Source: Lucinisca nassula (lineage: Eukaryota > Mollusca > Bivalvia > Lucinida > Lucinidae). From it: DNA of 64,000 nucleotides. Position numbers and translations under genes: made by a program. Shown piece by piece: positions 10,866 through 20,866 of the stretch (position 1 is the first letter of the stretch; the number at the start of each line of letters is the position of its first letter). The stretch covers positions 150,596,082 through 150,660,081 of the forward strand of contig OY757015.1 in assembly GCA_963580285.1 (NCBI GenBank), read 5' to 3'. A model generated the notes under the pieces. It ran no database searches and was not told the origin of the DNA. It saw only the letters and a list, made by a program, of their open reading frames with translations.

Positions 10866-10952
10866 GTACCACGCCTATACAGTATTTGATGCAGGACACT
10901 GAAACTTTTAACACAGTTCAGACATGCAATGAACATGTGCATAAAGGAAAGC
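10866..10952 (+). repeat. Detached module of the 6.6-kb repeat
   Basis: 'acagtatttgatgcagg', 'cacagttcagacatgca' and 'gaacatgtgcataaaggaaa' repeat bases near 6686 and 6867. Confidence 0.7.
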
Positions 10953-11010
10953 CTGGGAAGGCTTTGTTCTTCTAAGTCATGTGATGTGTGGGGTTTATGT
11001 CCAAAAACAT

Positions 11011-11050
11011 CTAAGGTCATACGGAGACTGGACCTCGGTTTAAAGTCTCG
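11011..11050 (-). mobile_element. SINE-A sliver
   Basis: 'tcatacggagactggacctc' and 'ggtttaaag' are the internal SINE-A segment in minus orientation. Nothing else of the element is present. Confidence 0.55.
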
Positions 11051-11141
11051 TAAAATGTTAATGCAAATTTAGATTGGATGACATGGCATGTTTGTTTCTT
11101 TTTGGATATCAATAGCCTAGACAACACTATCCAGGATCCGA

Positions 11142-11393
11142 GGTTATAATTTTTTTATCTCACCTGAGCATGAAATTGGTCCTGCTCACAAATTTTAAAA
11201 TGCCAACAGTGTTGGCCTTTTAAACAAATTTTAAAATGCCAACAATGTTCGCATTTTAAAATTTGTGAGCAGGACACATGTCATTCTCTGCTATCTGAGA
11301 AAGGAAAATCGCTCAACTTCTTAGTATTTTAATTTTTATGAGCACCACAAGTTTCATGCTCAGCTGAGTTGAGCATAAAAAAGTTTTATAACC
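11142..11393. mobile_element. MITE with nested inverted repeats
   Basis: The ends are imperfect inverted repeats ('ggttataat...' and '...ttttataacc'), followed inward by 'tgagcatgaaa' against 'tttcatgctca', and at the centre a long hairpin of 'cctgctcacaaattttaaaa' near 11180 against 'ttttaaaatttgtgagcagg' near 11255. No open frame. Superfamily not identified. Confidence 0.75.
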
Positions 11394-11599
11394 TGGGGGC
11401 CAGGTCACCTTCTTCCTGAGCAGGCTTTTGTCATACTGTACATACATTATATATATTTCATAGTCGTTTAGGTGTGCTGATGAAGCGTAAAGTAGCTAGT
11501 CTACCCCTCCCCCGCCCTCACACACACACAAAAAAATAATAATCATAAAATAAAATAAAATAAAAATGAAAACTTCACATATTTCAGTTCTATGGTGTT

Positions 11600-11730
11600 T
11601 TGTTTGTTTCGGTTGAGCTTTAACCTCCCAACTCTAGTTAGGTCTTTTTGAGACGCTCTTCCAATTTCGTTGGACTCATCGGATATTGGGATGAAATGAC
11701 TTCTCGAGCCCTGCTGCCCAAACAGACTGT
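11600..11730 (-). mobile_element. SINE-C fragment, strongly diverged
   Basis: 'tttgtttgtttcggttgagc', 'gagacgctcttccaattt', 'gggatgaaatgacttctcga' and 'gccctgctgccca' follow SINE-C order in minus orientation. Confidence 0.65.
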
Positions 11731-12104
11731 TCACATGCAACGTCAAAACTTATTTTCTCTGAGAAATAGTAATAAAAAGAAAGAAAATAAAATATATTTG
11801 AAACTGACGCCGGCAAACGTCCTGATTGGCAGTTAAAGGGGATAAACCAACATTTGAAACCTCATATTTCTTTCCCGTAAATTCGTACAGTAAAGGACAG
11901 ATGAATTGGCATGCCATTTGAAATTATACCCTTTAATATTAAAGAGGAAGACAGCATATGAAAAATCTTGCCCGCCCGCTAAGGTGTAGTCACCCACATC
12001 CTATTTTTGAGACCAAAAATAAGGAAAATAAGGTATTGGTATTCCCATGCAAACTCTCCTTGTACTTAAAGTGGGGTTAACAACGGGCCCCATAGTCTTT
12101 GGGG

Positions 12105-12290
12105 TAAAAGCGATAACTCCTAATGTCGGAGTCTCATAACTCTGCGGTTCGATCCTAACTCGGGTCACGTGAAATGTCAACGGAAAGTCAGGTGGTGTTT
12201 CTACGGGTACTCCGGTTTTTGCCCACTTCTGATAAACGATGGCTTCGCAATAAATGAAATATATTGAAAGGGCCATAAAACCAAATCAAA
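12105..12290 (+). mobile_element. SINE-B, diverged
   Basis: 'taatgtcggagtctcataac' stands in for the anticodon arm, followed by 'ggttcgatcctaactcgggt', 'ggaaagtcaggtggtgtttc', 'gtactccggttttt' and the tail 'gggccataaaaccaaatcaa'. Confidence 0.8.
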
Positions 12291-12351
12291 CACAAGTGGG
12301 ATTTATAAGGTCGTTCACAGCTGAGGCAATTTTTACGATTTCCAGACACTT

Positions 12352-12509
12352 CGGCCCCACTACCACCTCGGCCCCTAGACAGGTCGGCCCAAAACCAAGT
12401 CGGCCCTAGACACCTCGGCCCTAGTCACTTCGGCCCTAGACACCTCGGCCCCACTGTCACCTCGGCCCCTAGACATCTCGGCCCCAAAGACACCTCGGCC
12501 CCACTTGTG
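12352..12509 (+). repeat. CGGCCC minisatellite, 15-18-bp unit
   Basis: About ten units of the form 'cacctcggcccctaga' with variants (acttcggccc, aggtcggccc). Spacing varies between about 14 and 18 bp. GC content jumps relative to both flanks. Confidence 0.88.
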
Positions 12510-12542
12510 ATCTGTTAGGGTATGAGCATTTATATCGTGTTA

Positions 12543-12755
12543 AAATCGGCCCCCGCCCATCAGGACTTCAAGAAACCGACAGCCTGTGGCATGAGTACTG
12601 GTAAACCGCTTAAAGGTTCTAAGCCTAGCCAGGTAAACGGTGCGAGTCGGACCGTTCATACTTACAAACCCTTTTGGTTTCATTGGGCTGCAGGGCTTGA
12701 GATGTCATTTCATCTCAATGCCCGGTAAAATTCCCTCAAAATTGGAGGCAATGTA
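12543..12755 (+). mobile_element. SINE-C with internal deletion
   Basis: The head 'gcccccgcccatcaggactt' leads to 'ggcatgagtactggtaaacc', skipping the 'gatgcttccacgcagag' segment, then 'ttggtttcattgggctgcag' and 'catttcatctcaatg'. The tail stops at 'ttggaggcaatg'. Confidence 0.8.
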
Positions 12756-13081
12756 GTAAAATTGGGGTTTACAGGGGTAAACCTTATTTTTTCTTATTTG
12801 AGCAGAACTAATAAAATACCACAATTCTTCCTCTTATAATGTTCGTTTTTTCCGGCGGTAAAGTTTACAATGCATTTGTACAGGCATGCTTTCGTAATTC
12901 TTATTTCTGCTCCAAGATACAGGTTGTGTGTTATATAATTTTGTTTTACGGCATCTTCTATTAAGTTGTTAGGAAACAAAATCAAATTATTTTATTGCTA
13001 TTTTTATTTCATATAAAAATAACAAATAACCAATGAGACGTTTATAATAAATATAACAACGTCTACACGACATTTTTTTCA

Positions 13082-13392
13082 AGCCCCCGCCCATAGGGGC
13101 TTGAAGAAATATATGGGCTGCATGATGCTTCCACGCAGAGCTCAATCCGGCCCGCACACTAGTACTGGTAAACCGCTTAGAGGATCTAAGCCTGTCCAGG
13201 AACCGCGGTGCGAGGCGGACCGTCCATGCTAATAAACCCTATTGGTTTCATTGGGCGACAGGGCTTGAGATGTCATTTCATCTCAATAACGGGTAAAAGT
13301 CCCACAAAATTGGGAGCAACGTCTCCAAAATGACCTTTACAGTGTTGACGGGGACGTTAAACCTCAAATCAAATAAACAAATCAAACAAACA
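13082..13392 (+). mobile_element. SINE-C, full-length reference copy
   Basis: Contains every segment in order: 'gcccccgcccataggggctt', 'atgatgcttccacgcagagc', 'tactggtaaaccgcttagag', 'tggtttcattgggcgacagg', 'gagatgtcatttcatctcaa', 'attgggagcaacgtctccaa', 'gtgttgacggggacgttaaa' and a (CAAA)n-like tail. Confidence 0.93.
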
Positions 13393-13561
13393 CGACATTT
13401 TCAGGTTATTTGGACTACACTCTTAAAATCCCCCGCCGCCTTCAGCCGTGACGTTGACCTTGAGTCAGCATCACGAAAAGTGGGGTTTAGCGGGTTGTTC
13501 GAATTGTGAATATTTGATACTGATAGTCAAGGAGCCTTTTCTACAAGAATATATAGGGCCA

Positions 13562-14041
13562 TGAAGACTTTGCACTCAGTGCACATCCAGATCCATGTGA
13601 TCTGGATCTACACTGTCATTCAGTTTGCGAATTTTAAATGAATACAATATACATGTATCAAGTAATTTGAGGGTATGATAGTCAGAAATGTGATTAATAA
13701 AATAAATAATTAAATAAATAAATAAATTATACAGTATACTTGTTACTGTCCGTCTTTAAATATGAGCTGAAATGAAATTTCTAAATGTGTGAAAATTGAT
13801 AACAATGGAAACACACTGAGCAATTCCTACAAAATACGAGCTGTGAAGACTGCACACAGTGCACATCCAGATCTACACTGTTTGCCACTAATATATACAT
13901 ATAGTACACATATATCAAATAATTTGAGTAGCTGATAGTCAGAAATGTGACTAATAAATAAATAAAGTATACAATATACTCGTTACTGTCTTTAATAAGA
14001 GCTAGAATGACAATCAAATGTGTGAAAGTTGATAACAATGA
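13562..14041 (+). repeat. Two-unit tandem duplication, about 240-280-bp period
   Basis: Unit 1 begins 'gaagactttgcactcagtgc' and unit 2 'gaagactgcacacagtgcac'. Both continue with 'cacatccagatc', 'tacactgt', 'gatagtcagaaatgtga', 'taaataaata', 'gttactgtc' and 'gataacaatg'. The opening part of each unit is a decayed hairpin-MITE arm. Confidence 0.78.
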
Positions 14042-14225
14042 TCTGTTTATCATCAAGGAACTCTTTATTGGGGTAAAGAGATTAGTAACGCCTGGTTGTT
14101 TATTGAGCTTCACACTTTACTAATTTAAGTCAATAATTAATTGTTCTTGTAAAACTTTTTGCTTAATAGTGTACTAACCTGAAATTCATTAATCCTTACC
14201 CCGCTGAACACGATGTTCCTTATCT

Positions 14226-14297
14226 TTGCAAACAGTGTAGATCCTGATCAGATTGATTCTGCCCTCTTAACCGGATCTGCACCGTTTTTCATGCAGT
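14226..14297. mobile_element. Hairpin MITE, decayed
   Basis: 'gcaaacagtgtagatcctga' and 'tcagattgattctg' form the left arm; 'ggatctgcaccgtttttc' is the mutated right arm. Confidence 0.6.
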
Positions 14298-14383
14298 TTT
14301 TGAATTGCATGCATACATTATATTAATTGGTTTACTTACGAGGATAAGTCTAGTTCAGCGAACCTGAACACTGATGATTACCT

Positions 14384-14385
14384 AA

Positions 14386-14416
<31 letters not shown>

Positions 14417-14418
14417 AT
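14384..14418 (+). repeat. (AAAT)n microsatellite
   Basis: About eight AAAT units, immediately before a SINE-D. A similar tract follows the SINE at 14697-14720, so part of it is probably the target-site duplication. Confidence 0.88.
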
Positions 14419-14419
14419 T

Positions 14420-14696
14420 TTTTGTTTGTATTGGAGTTTAACGGCCCACTATTTTAGTTCATTTTCGAGCCGGTCAGTTTACCTATCCACACTTAACCTG
14501 GGCAAGCTTACAGTGCATATTTTGCCGCCAGAAAGTGACAACTGCCCTTCTTAAATCAGCAGAAGGGAGAGAATGACCGAAGAAAAGATTTCATAATCAA
14601 TCTCCACGAAAGAAAGTTGCCGACCCCACTAGGTAGCGAACCCGCGCCCTCCTGATCACCAGTCATACGTGCATCCGACTTAGCTACCGAGGCCGG
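14420..14696 (-). mobile_element. SINE-D
   Basis: Minus copy: tail 'tttgtattggagtttaacgg', body 'gagccggtcagtttacctat' and 'gaaagtgacaactgcccttc', then the tRNA-like head with the B box 'gcgaacccgcg', 'cctgatcaccagtca' and 'agctaccgaggccgg'. It sits between AAAT tracts. Confidence 0.85.
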
Positions 14697-15390
14697 ATAA
14701 ATAAATAAATATATAAATATGTTAACAAATATAAGACAATCCCTCATCATCGCCATGGTTGACGAAACCGAGGAAGGCTTTTTTTTTCTTTTTTGGTTTT
14801 ACGTGGAAAAATATTTGGACAAGCCTGCTTTCGTTATGGTAGAAAAAAATGAAGCTTTACTTTCCTGAAGAAGCCCAAAGCTCTCATCGTCTTTACAAGC
14901 CCATACGATGAACTATCTTATAAACACCACTTTATATAGGTAAATCTTTCGATAAAATGGGTATCAATAGTATCCGTTTCGTTCTAAAAATATTGAGCGT
15001 GGGTAGTTGTTAGAACCGCCTCATTGAGGCAAACGTCTATATCCAGAAAAGAAAAATAAAACTAAAGCGATCCGTTTGAAGAGATATGAAATGCAACATC
15101 ATAGCTACGAATGCCGTTATGGATTGCATTGGTATCCAGAACAGATTTCCTTTATACGGATGTGCGATAGAGATTAATGGATTAGTTGTCTTATACTTAG
15201 GTTCTTTTCTGATATCGGTCGGTAGTGCAGTTCTCAGCTACATGTAATGATCAGGTGCAGCGATAACGTCTCCCAAATGGCAATTATCCCATGTTACCTA
15301 CAAATAAGTTACAATGACATGATCTGAGATTACCATGAAATCCGAGAAGTGCATATGTTTGCGATGCTACAAAAATGCTGTGTTTTCTTC

Positions 15391-15430
15391 TTCTTTTTTT
15401 TTTTTTTTTTTTTTTCTTCTTCTTCTTCTT
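15391..15430 (+). repeat. Poly-T and (CTT)n tract
   Basis: A run of about 20 T followed by CTT units. The SINE-A lies next to it and CTT units resume after the SINE at 15606-15616. Confidence 0.85.
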
Positions 15431-15437
15431 CTGCTTA

Positions 15438-15602
15438 GAAGCCTCCGTGGTGCAGTGGTTACGCTACTCGCCTTGTAAACCAGGGATCGCAGGATCGATC
15501 CCGGGCTTCTCCAGACTTACGGATGAGTCTTTAAACCGAGGTCCCGTCTCCGTATGACCTTAGCTGTTGGTGGGACGTAAAACTAAAACTCACTCACTCA
15601 CA
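15438..15602 (+). mobile_element. SINE-A, full-length reference copy
   Basis: Head 'gcctccgtggtgcagtggtt', anticodon loop CTTGTAA (TGT, Thr), B box 'ggatcgatccc', body 'ttaaaccgaggtcccgtctc' and 'accttagctgttggtgggac', and tail 'gtaaaactaaaactcactca'. It is set in (CTT)n on both sides, so the target duplication is hidden in the microsatellite. Confidence 0.93.
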
Positions 15603-15809
15603 CTCTTCTTCTTCTTCATTTGAAGTCAAAATACTTAACGCACTGGTTGGTCGATTGTCCCCGAGTTTAGCAAGAGCTTGAACCCATTTCGTTGAACCCT
15701 TCTAAAGCTTTACTTTATGCGAACATATTAGAACCTGATCAGCCGCCGCATTCGACTGATCCCGAGCAATTATTCCCGGTAGTTCAGTGTTTCTAGCTTA
15801 GACATTCTC

Positions 15810-15810
<1 letters not shown>

Positions 15811-15856
<46 letters not shown>
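15811..15856 (+). repeat. (GA)n microsatellite
   Basis: About 23 uninterrupted GA units. Confidence 0.95.
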
Positions 15857-15859
<3 letters not shown>

Positions 15860-15879
15860 TAAACGAGTGCGTATAAATG

Positions 15880-16330
15880 GCCTTGTTTATCCCACTGTAT
15901 ACTGAGTATTGTGAGTACTCAATGAGATGGTTCCAACTTGGCGAGCACCCACAATATATGCTAGGAACATAAATAAGTATTATCCCACTGTATACTGAGT
16001 ACAAGAGGATATATTTTCTATTTCTACCAATTGTTAATTGTGAGTACTCAGTAAGGCGGCTCATACAAGCAGGTCCAGCACCTGCAACTTTTGTTAGAGT
16101 AAAAGGAAAGTATCTCAATATTTCACCAGAAAAACGTTTTTGAACTATGCAGGATTTGTTATCGTTACGAGAGAGAGAGATAGAGAGAGAGAGAGAGAAA
16201 GAGAGCATGAGAGAGAACATGTCCGTGTAGTAAGTACCTCTCTAAACACCCCTACATATAGAGAAAACTGGGGTATACAAGGATATGCATCATTATGACG
16301 CGATTATAACGAGCATATAATCTATGTTTG
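15880..16330. repeat. Family P copies between GA tracts
   Basis: 'cccactgtatactgagta' occurs twice (15891, 15984) with 'gtgagtactca', 'aggcggctcat' and 'gagcacccacaatatatg'. The right part (16240-16325) is the 'aaaactggggtatacaagg' edge. A (GA)n tract interrupts at 16169-16215. Confidence 0.55.
16169..16215 (+). repeat. (GA)n microsatellite, interrupted
   Basis: GA units with one T and one CAT interruption. Confidence 0.9.
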
Positions 16331-16365
16331 GAGAAAAAAAAGAGAAAAATATCACGCTTTTTATC

Positions 16366-16386
16366 AGAGAGAGAGAGAGAGAGAGA

Positions 16387-16417
<31 letters not shown>

Positions 16418-16418
16418 T
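16366..16418 (+). repeat. (GA)n microsatellite, interrupted
   Basis: Third GA tract within 600 bp, with AGA interruptions. Confidence 0.92.
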
Positions 16419-16799
16419 TTGCTTTATATCCCTTAGTTATGTGTTAGGAATGTCAATACTAGAACTAGACGCATCAGCTAAAATGAAAGATGGAATTTAC
16501 AAGTGAAAATGTTATTTCCCTTCTTTGTTCCAAGCGATGATCTCAACCGTGAGGCGTCACTTTTGCAGATACTAAGAGCAAAATTACAGAAATGTAACAA
16601 TTATGTTCAAATTTTGACAAGTTTTAAATCCCCATCAGGTCACACGACAGTTCTGCGAGTGCTTTGATTATGCGGGGAATGTGCTCTCCCACCTAAGGTA
16701 GGTTGCATTACGCTAATAGTTCGGTCTTCGAGACCGCTTATAGATATATGGGTCTGATAAAAGTGTATATATGTGGGTCTGGTATAAGTGTACATGTTT
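16419..16799. other. Unassigned sequence
   Basis: No gene or repeat recognised. A short 'atatgggtctg' direct repeat lies at 16745-16785. Confidence 0.4.
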
Positions 16800-17096
16800 T
16801 GATTTGTTTGTTTGTTGATTTGAGGTAAAACGTCCCCGTCAACACCGTAAAGGTCATTTTGGAGACATTGCTTCCAATTTTCTTGGGACTTTTACCGACA
16901 TTGAAATGAAATGACATTTCAAGCCCTGTCGCCCAATGAAACCAATAGGGTTTATAACTCGTACGCAACGCTTTGCCCGGGTAGGCTTAGACCCCCAAGC
17001 GGCGGTTCACCAGTACTCGTGCGCGGGTCGGAATCAGCTCTGCGTGGAAGCATCATGCAGCCCATATATTTCTTCAAGCTCCGAGGGGCGCGAGGA
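16800..17096 (-). mobile_element. SINE-C
   Basis: Complete in order from 'gatttgtttgtttgttgatt' to 'atatttcttcaagctccgag'. It ends at a poly-G tract that replaces the usual 'gcccctatgggcggggg' head, so the G-rich head has probably expanded. Confidence 0.9.
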
Positions 17097-17119
17097 GGGG
17101 GGGGGGGGGGGGGGGGGGG
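17097..17119 (+). repeat. Poly-G tract
   Basis: A run of 23 G bases abutting the head of the minus-strand SINE-C. Confidence 0.9.
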
Positions 17120-17257
17120 CAAGTGTACATTTCAATTTACAATTTAAACTAAGTACAAAGCGAATGTGGATGACACGCCTATAAAATTTTGATCCCCTTA
17201 AACCCCACTTTTATATACTCAAACTAAGTTTACAGTGGTATACATTATTTTACACGA

Positions 17258-17560
17258 CCCCCGCCCATCGGGGCTTGAAGAGATAGGTGGGCTGCACGAT
17301 GCTTCCACGCAGAGCTGAAACTGACCCGCACATGAGTACTGGCAAACCGCTTAGAGGATCTAAGCCTGCCCAGATAAAGTGGTGCGAGTCGGACCGTCCA
17401 TGCTTATAAACCCTATTGGTTTCATTGGGCGACAGGGCTTGAGACGTCATTTCATCTCAATGTCGGGTAAAAGTCCTACAAAATTGGAAGCAATGTCTCC
17501 AAAATGACCTATACAGTGTTGACGGGGACGTTAAACCACAAATCAAACAAAACAAACATT
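17258..17560 (+). mobile_element. SINE-C
   Basis: Complete: 'cccccgcccatcggggcttg', 'ctgcacgatgcttccacgca', 'ggcaaaccgcttagaggatc', 'tgggcgacagggcttgagac' and the tail 'ggggacgttaaaccacaaat'. Bases 17186-17250 before it are a family P edge ('cctataaaattttgatcccc'). Confidence 0.92.
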
Positions 17561-17730
17561 ATTTTACACATTGTGAGGAATCGCAGGATTTTATCTGAAA
17601 CAAAATGGTGGTTAAATTTTGCCAATGTATTTAAATATTAGGCGTGTGTTCGTTGTGTATATTTTTTATAATTCCCCTTAATAGTTAGTAAAGTTCGAGG
17701 GAGCCTGCACATAAATTTAACATTTCGATT

Positions 17731-17905
17731 AAAAAAAAAAAAAAAAAAAAAAAAAAACGTTTACTTCGTTATTTTTATCTATAGCCTTGCTTTTACGGTC
17801 CTTTCAAGACTATTTCATTTTTTCTACCCGAATCTTCATCAAAGGTGGGCGAAAACCGGATGCCTGGAGAAAAACAACCTTAACTTCCGATACAGAACTT
17901 GCCCC
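17731..17905 (-). mobile_element. SINE-B, 5'-truncated
   Basis: An A-tract (17731-17757) lies left of 'ttacggtcctttcaagacta', 'ggtgggcgaaaaccggatgc', 'ctggagaaaaaca' and 'gatacagaactt', which is SINE-B tail and body in minus orientation. No tRNA-like head remains. Confidence 0.75.
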
Positions 17906-17930
17906 CCCCCCCCCCACCCCACCCCCCTCA
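17902..17930 (+). repeat. C-rich tract
   Basis: A long run of C interrupted by ACCCC, at the truncated end of the SINE-B. Confidence 0.85.
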
Positions 17931-18019
17931 ACTGCCCCTGTCATGGACTACAATGGTACCGTTCATACCTGTACAACCACCATTGTTAGATTATTCAGAC
18001 GATTCATTATGTATTTCCT

Positions 18020-18110
18020 TATTTCAAATGTGTATCCTCGTTAGAACCGCCTCAGTTAGTACCCAAAACCTACGCTTCAGAGCACAAACAAGGAAACTCA
18101 CAGGCCATAT
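18020..18110. repeat. Family P fragment
   Basis: 'cctcgttagaaccgcctcag', 'ttagtacccaaaacctacgc' and 'ttcagagcac' match the family P core. Confidence 0.5.
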
Positions 18111-18242
18111 AAAGATTTAAGTGGTTTTAGAATTGAAGAAAGATAATAATCAGATATGAAATCGAAATAAACGCAGGGTAAATGTAATTATTTTGAATAA
18201 AATTTACCCCATTTGTACCAGAAACCCCAAAACGGTTATCCT

Positions 18243-18310
18243 GGCAAACAGTGCAGGCCCAGATCAGACATCACAGAACGCGGCGTCTGATCAGGGCCTC
18301 TGCAGTTTGC
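18243..18310. mobile_element. Hairpin MITE
   Basis: Left arm 'ggcaaacagtgcaggcccag' plus 'atcaga'; right arm 'cggcgtctgatcagggcctc' plus 'tgcagtttgc'. The arms pair over about 30 bp with a few mismatches around the loop 'catcacagaacg'. Confidence 0.88.
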
Positions 18311-18504
18311 TTAAAGTTCAGTCATTTTCAAAATATTTTTTGAAGAAAACACAACCTGTCACCCCTAAATTTTGAAATGGACTCCTGCTATATATAAGGA
18401 GGAAGATTCCATTGGGTACTAAAAGGGGCTAAAGCAAATAATAATTATGATCGATGTAACGGTCTATTTCCCTGTTCTTGTTTTCATTTTTCGGAGACAC
18501 TGTA

Positions 18505-18655
18505 ATATTTTGAGGTAGGATGACAAGTTCTGCAACGGATTGGCAAGTATTTTTTTCTCCAATACTCCGGTTTGCGGCCAACTCCAATTAATGATCAGCT
18601 CAAACAAGTCAAATAGTATAAAAATGCCGAAAATGCAAAACCACCACAAAAGTTG
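18505..18655 (+). mobile_element. SINE-B, strongly decayed
   Basis: 'gacaagttctgcaacggatt', 'ttttctccaatactccggtt', 'attaatgatcagctcaaac' and 'gcaaaaccaccac' follow SINE-B body order. No head. Confidence 0.65.
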
Positions 18656-18947
18656 TAAACGCACTGCATAATTACGTTTCGAAGGAGAACATTTTCCAAA
18701 CTGTTATCTTTTGCTGCGCAATGTGGCCGTCAGAACAAGAAATCGATACCACCCACAGCTAAATGAGTTTTGTTGTCGGGTGTTATATATACTACAGGTA
18801 CGTTTACGAGGTGATATATATTCTTATCTTGAAATTAAATACGCTCTTGTGCTAACCGACACAAGGGAGACTACCGTGAAACCCCATATATATATAATCG
18901 CTACAAAACCGTGTTGCTAGCCAACAACCTAGGGAAAGTAAACTCGA

Positions 18948-19045
18948 TGCCCTGAATCCACTGCAGGGCATGAGAAAATGCGGGGTGGTATGAACACCCC
19001 GCAATTTTTTCACACCCCACAAAAAAGGTTTTATATAGAAAAACA
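18948..19045. other. Adjacent short hairpins
   Basis: 'tgccctgaat' to 'gcagggca' (18948-18970) pair, as do 'gcggggtg' and 'caccccgc' (18979-19002). The second looks terminator-like, but a T-rich tract after a hairpin has no such meaning expected in this genome. Probably MITE remains. Confidence 0.45.
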
Positions 19046-19068
19046 CCCCGTATCTGGCAACTTTCTTA

Positions 19069-19069
<1 letters not shown>

Positions 19070-19143
<74 letters not shown>
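19070..19143. repeat. (TA)n microsatellite
   Basis: About 37 TA units without interruption. Confidence 0.95.
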
Positions 19144-19148
<5 letters not shown>

Positions 19149-19214
19149 TAAAATCAATGTTATATTATGCATACGAGTTATGTAGTAAACTATCTATTTA
19201 CAATAAAGAGAAAT

Positions 19215-19216
<2 letters not shown>

Positions 19217-19264
<48 letters not shown>
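19217..19264. repeat. (TA)n microsatellite
   Basis: About 24 TA units, separated from the previous tract by 73 bp. Confidence 0.95.
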
Positions 19265-19268
<4 letters not shown>

Positions 19269-19433
19269 CTATGAGGTGGTATATGGGTACTCTGTCCGTG
19301 AGGTGTTTTATGGGACATCGCCTTTCTAATAGGCCTAACAAAATGAAATTTTGTATTCGGGAGTAGTTTGATGCACAGATTGTAAATATAAAAAGATTTT
19401 ATTGCTTAACCTTTAAACATAGAAAAACTGTAT

Positions 19434-19745
19434 ATAGCACTGTGGGATACCGTCACTATGGGACATTTCATATATAATATCCCATTAACTTTCCAAAAAC
19501 AAAATCTATATATAAGCACTGTGGGATACCGTCACTGTGGGACATTTCATATAATATCCCATAAATCTTCCATTAACAAAAATTATATATAAGCACTCTG
19601 GGATACTGTTTCATGTAACATCCCATAAACATTGTAGATACCGTCATTGTCAGCCATTGTCATATAAATTCCCATAACCTTCCACCAAAAAATGTTTAAA
19701 AGCACAATGGGATCCCGTCGCTGTGGGGCATTTCAACATAATATA
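19434..19745 (+). repeat. Tandem repeat, 78-bp unit, four copies
   Basis: 'agcactgtgggataccgtca' starts units near 19436, 19514, 19592 (variant) and 19701 (variant). Each continues with 'gggacatttcatat', 'aatatcccat' and a run ending in 'atatataagcac'. The first two intervals are 78 bp, the third 109 bp. Confidence 0.85.
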
Positions 19746-19842
19746 GCAGAGCTTCCTAGCAATTATTTTTTTTACAATCTTTCACACATTATCTGGCTAA
19801 GCAGATAAAACCAGAAGTAAAACTGTGTCCATATTGTTTTGT

Positions 19843-20144
19843 TTGTTTGTATTAAGAGTTTAACTGTCCAGTCAACACTATTTAGGTCATTGTTGAGCAA
19901 GTCAGTTTTCCTATCCATACTTGTGCTGGGACGGCTTATACGAAATCTTACCAGTACAGTGCACAATATTTCACCAGAAACTGACAACTGCCCTTCTTGA
20001 AACAGTGAAAGGGAGAGAATCGTCGAAGAAAAGATTTCATGATCAATCTCCATGAAATAATATTGCCGACCGCGACAGGTACCGAACCCGAGTCCACCTG
20101 ATCACCAGGCAAACGTGCATCTGACTAAGCTACCGAGGCCGGCT
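19843..20144 (-). mobile_element. SINE-D
   Basis: Minus copy: tail 'gtattaagagtttaactgtc', then 'gagcaagtcagttttcctat', 'agaaactgacaactgccctt', 'gatttcatgatcaatctcca', B-box remnant 'taccgaacccgag', 'cctgatcaccaggcaaacg' and 'agctaccgaggccggc'. Confidence 0.88.
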
Positions 20145-20720
20145 GTGCCCAAACTGTAGTCCATAAAACACAATTGGGTGTATGTTACAAGGTTGAAGAA
20201 TTCCATTTACACGCCCGTTTTGGTCACAGTAATGCAGCATTTATACTCTATGTGTTGATATTGGTGTACCTGCCAGTCCTAAATTTAATTAATGCATCCA
20301 GTATACATGTTCCTTATACAATGTTGAACATTTTAGACAAAAACGTACATGATTGACCACGTGAGAAACAGCTACTGTTTTCATCTTGACTATCTTACAA
20401 TTTGAGGGAAAAGTGAACAAATTAACTGCTAGGATGTCCTTTTTAGTGAATAAAATGACCTTCAGAGTTCGGTTTATTTTCAATGACCATGTTATTTTTT
20501 TTTCTGCACAGAAAATTACCTTTTGATCTTTCCACGATGGCCTTTTAATCGTTCACCCGAGTCAATTAAAGCAATACGACCTGATGACTTAGTCTTTAAC
20601 CCGATTAACCCATAATTCCAACTTAACCCATATTCTAACTTAAATTCTGTCTTTTCAGGACAAACACTCTGATTAAGATTTAAGACATCTTAATCCAATA
20701 TTCAGGTGGAGATTCATTAA
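20145..20720. other. Unassigned AT-rich sequence
   Basis: No gene supported. 20570-20660 repeats the words 'aacccata', 'attc' and 'aactta' and may be the edge of the module repeat that continues at 21340. Confidence 0.4.
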
Positions 20721-20722
20721 GA

Positions 20723-20860
20723 CTGAAGCAAAAGAATGTGCACTCTACTGGTTAACCGCTTACGTATATGCCTGACAAGAAAAATTGTGGATAAAAAACT
20801 GACCGGCTCAAAAATTACTTAAATAGTGTTGACTGGGCCGTTACATAAGCTGAACGTTTG
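20723..20860 (+). mobile_element. SINE-D 3' half
   Basis: 'gcaaaagaatgtgcactcta', 'ctggttaaccgcttacgtat', 'aactgaccggctcaaaaatt' and 'gtgttgactgggccgtta' give the central domain and tail. The tRNA-like head is absent. Confidence 0.8.
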
Positions 20861-20866
20861 TTTTGT

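Larger units (their letters stand above)
14885..15810 (+). repeat. Long interspersed repeat Q, copy 2
   Basis: Second copy of the repeat at 1420-2575, colinear over about 900 bp apart from insertions. Here a SINE-A sits at 15438-15602 near a poly-T/CTT tract, where copy 1 has only the CTT tract. Confidence 0.7.

Noticed and set aside
13781..14113. 110-codon minus-strand frame with hydrophobic stretches
   Set aside because: It lies in the AT-rich tandem duplication and its hydrophobic look comes from AT-rich codons. No homologous feature recognised.
15798..16220. 140-codon minus-strand open frame rich in SLSLSL
   Set aside because: It is a translated (GA)n microsatellite plus family P repeat.
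18979..19045. Hairpin followed by T-run, like a bacterial terminator
   Set aside because: All other evidence is for a metazoan nuclear genome, where such a terminator has no expected role.
18852..19172. 106-codon frame with YIYIYI
   Set aside because: It is a translated (TA)n tract.
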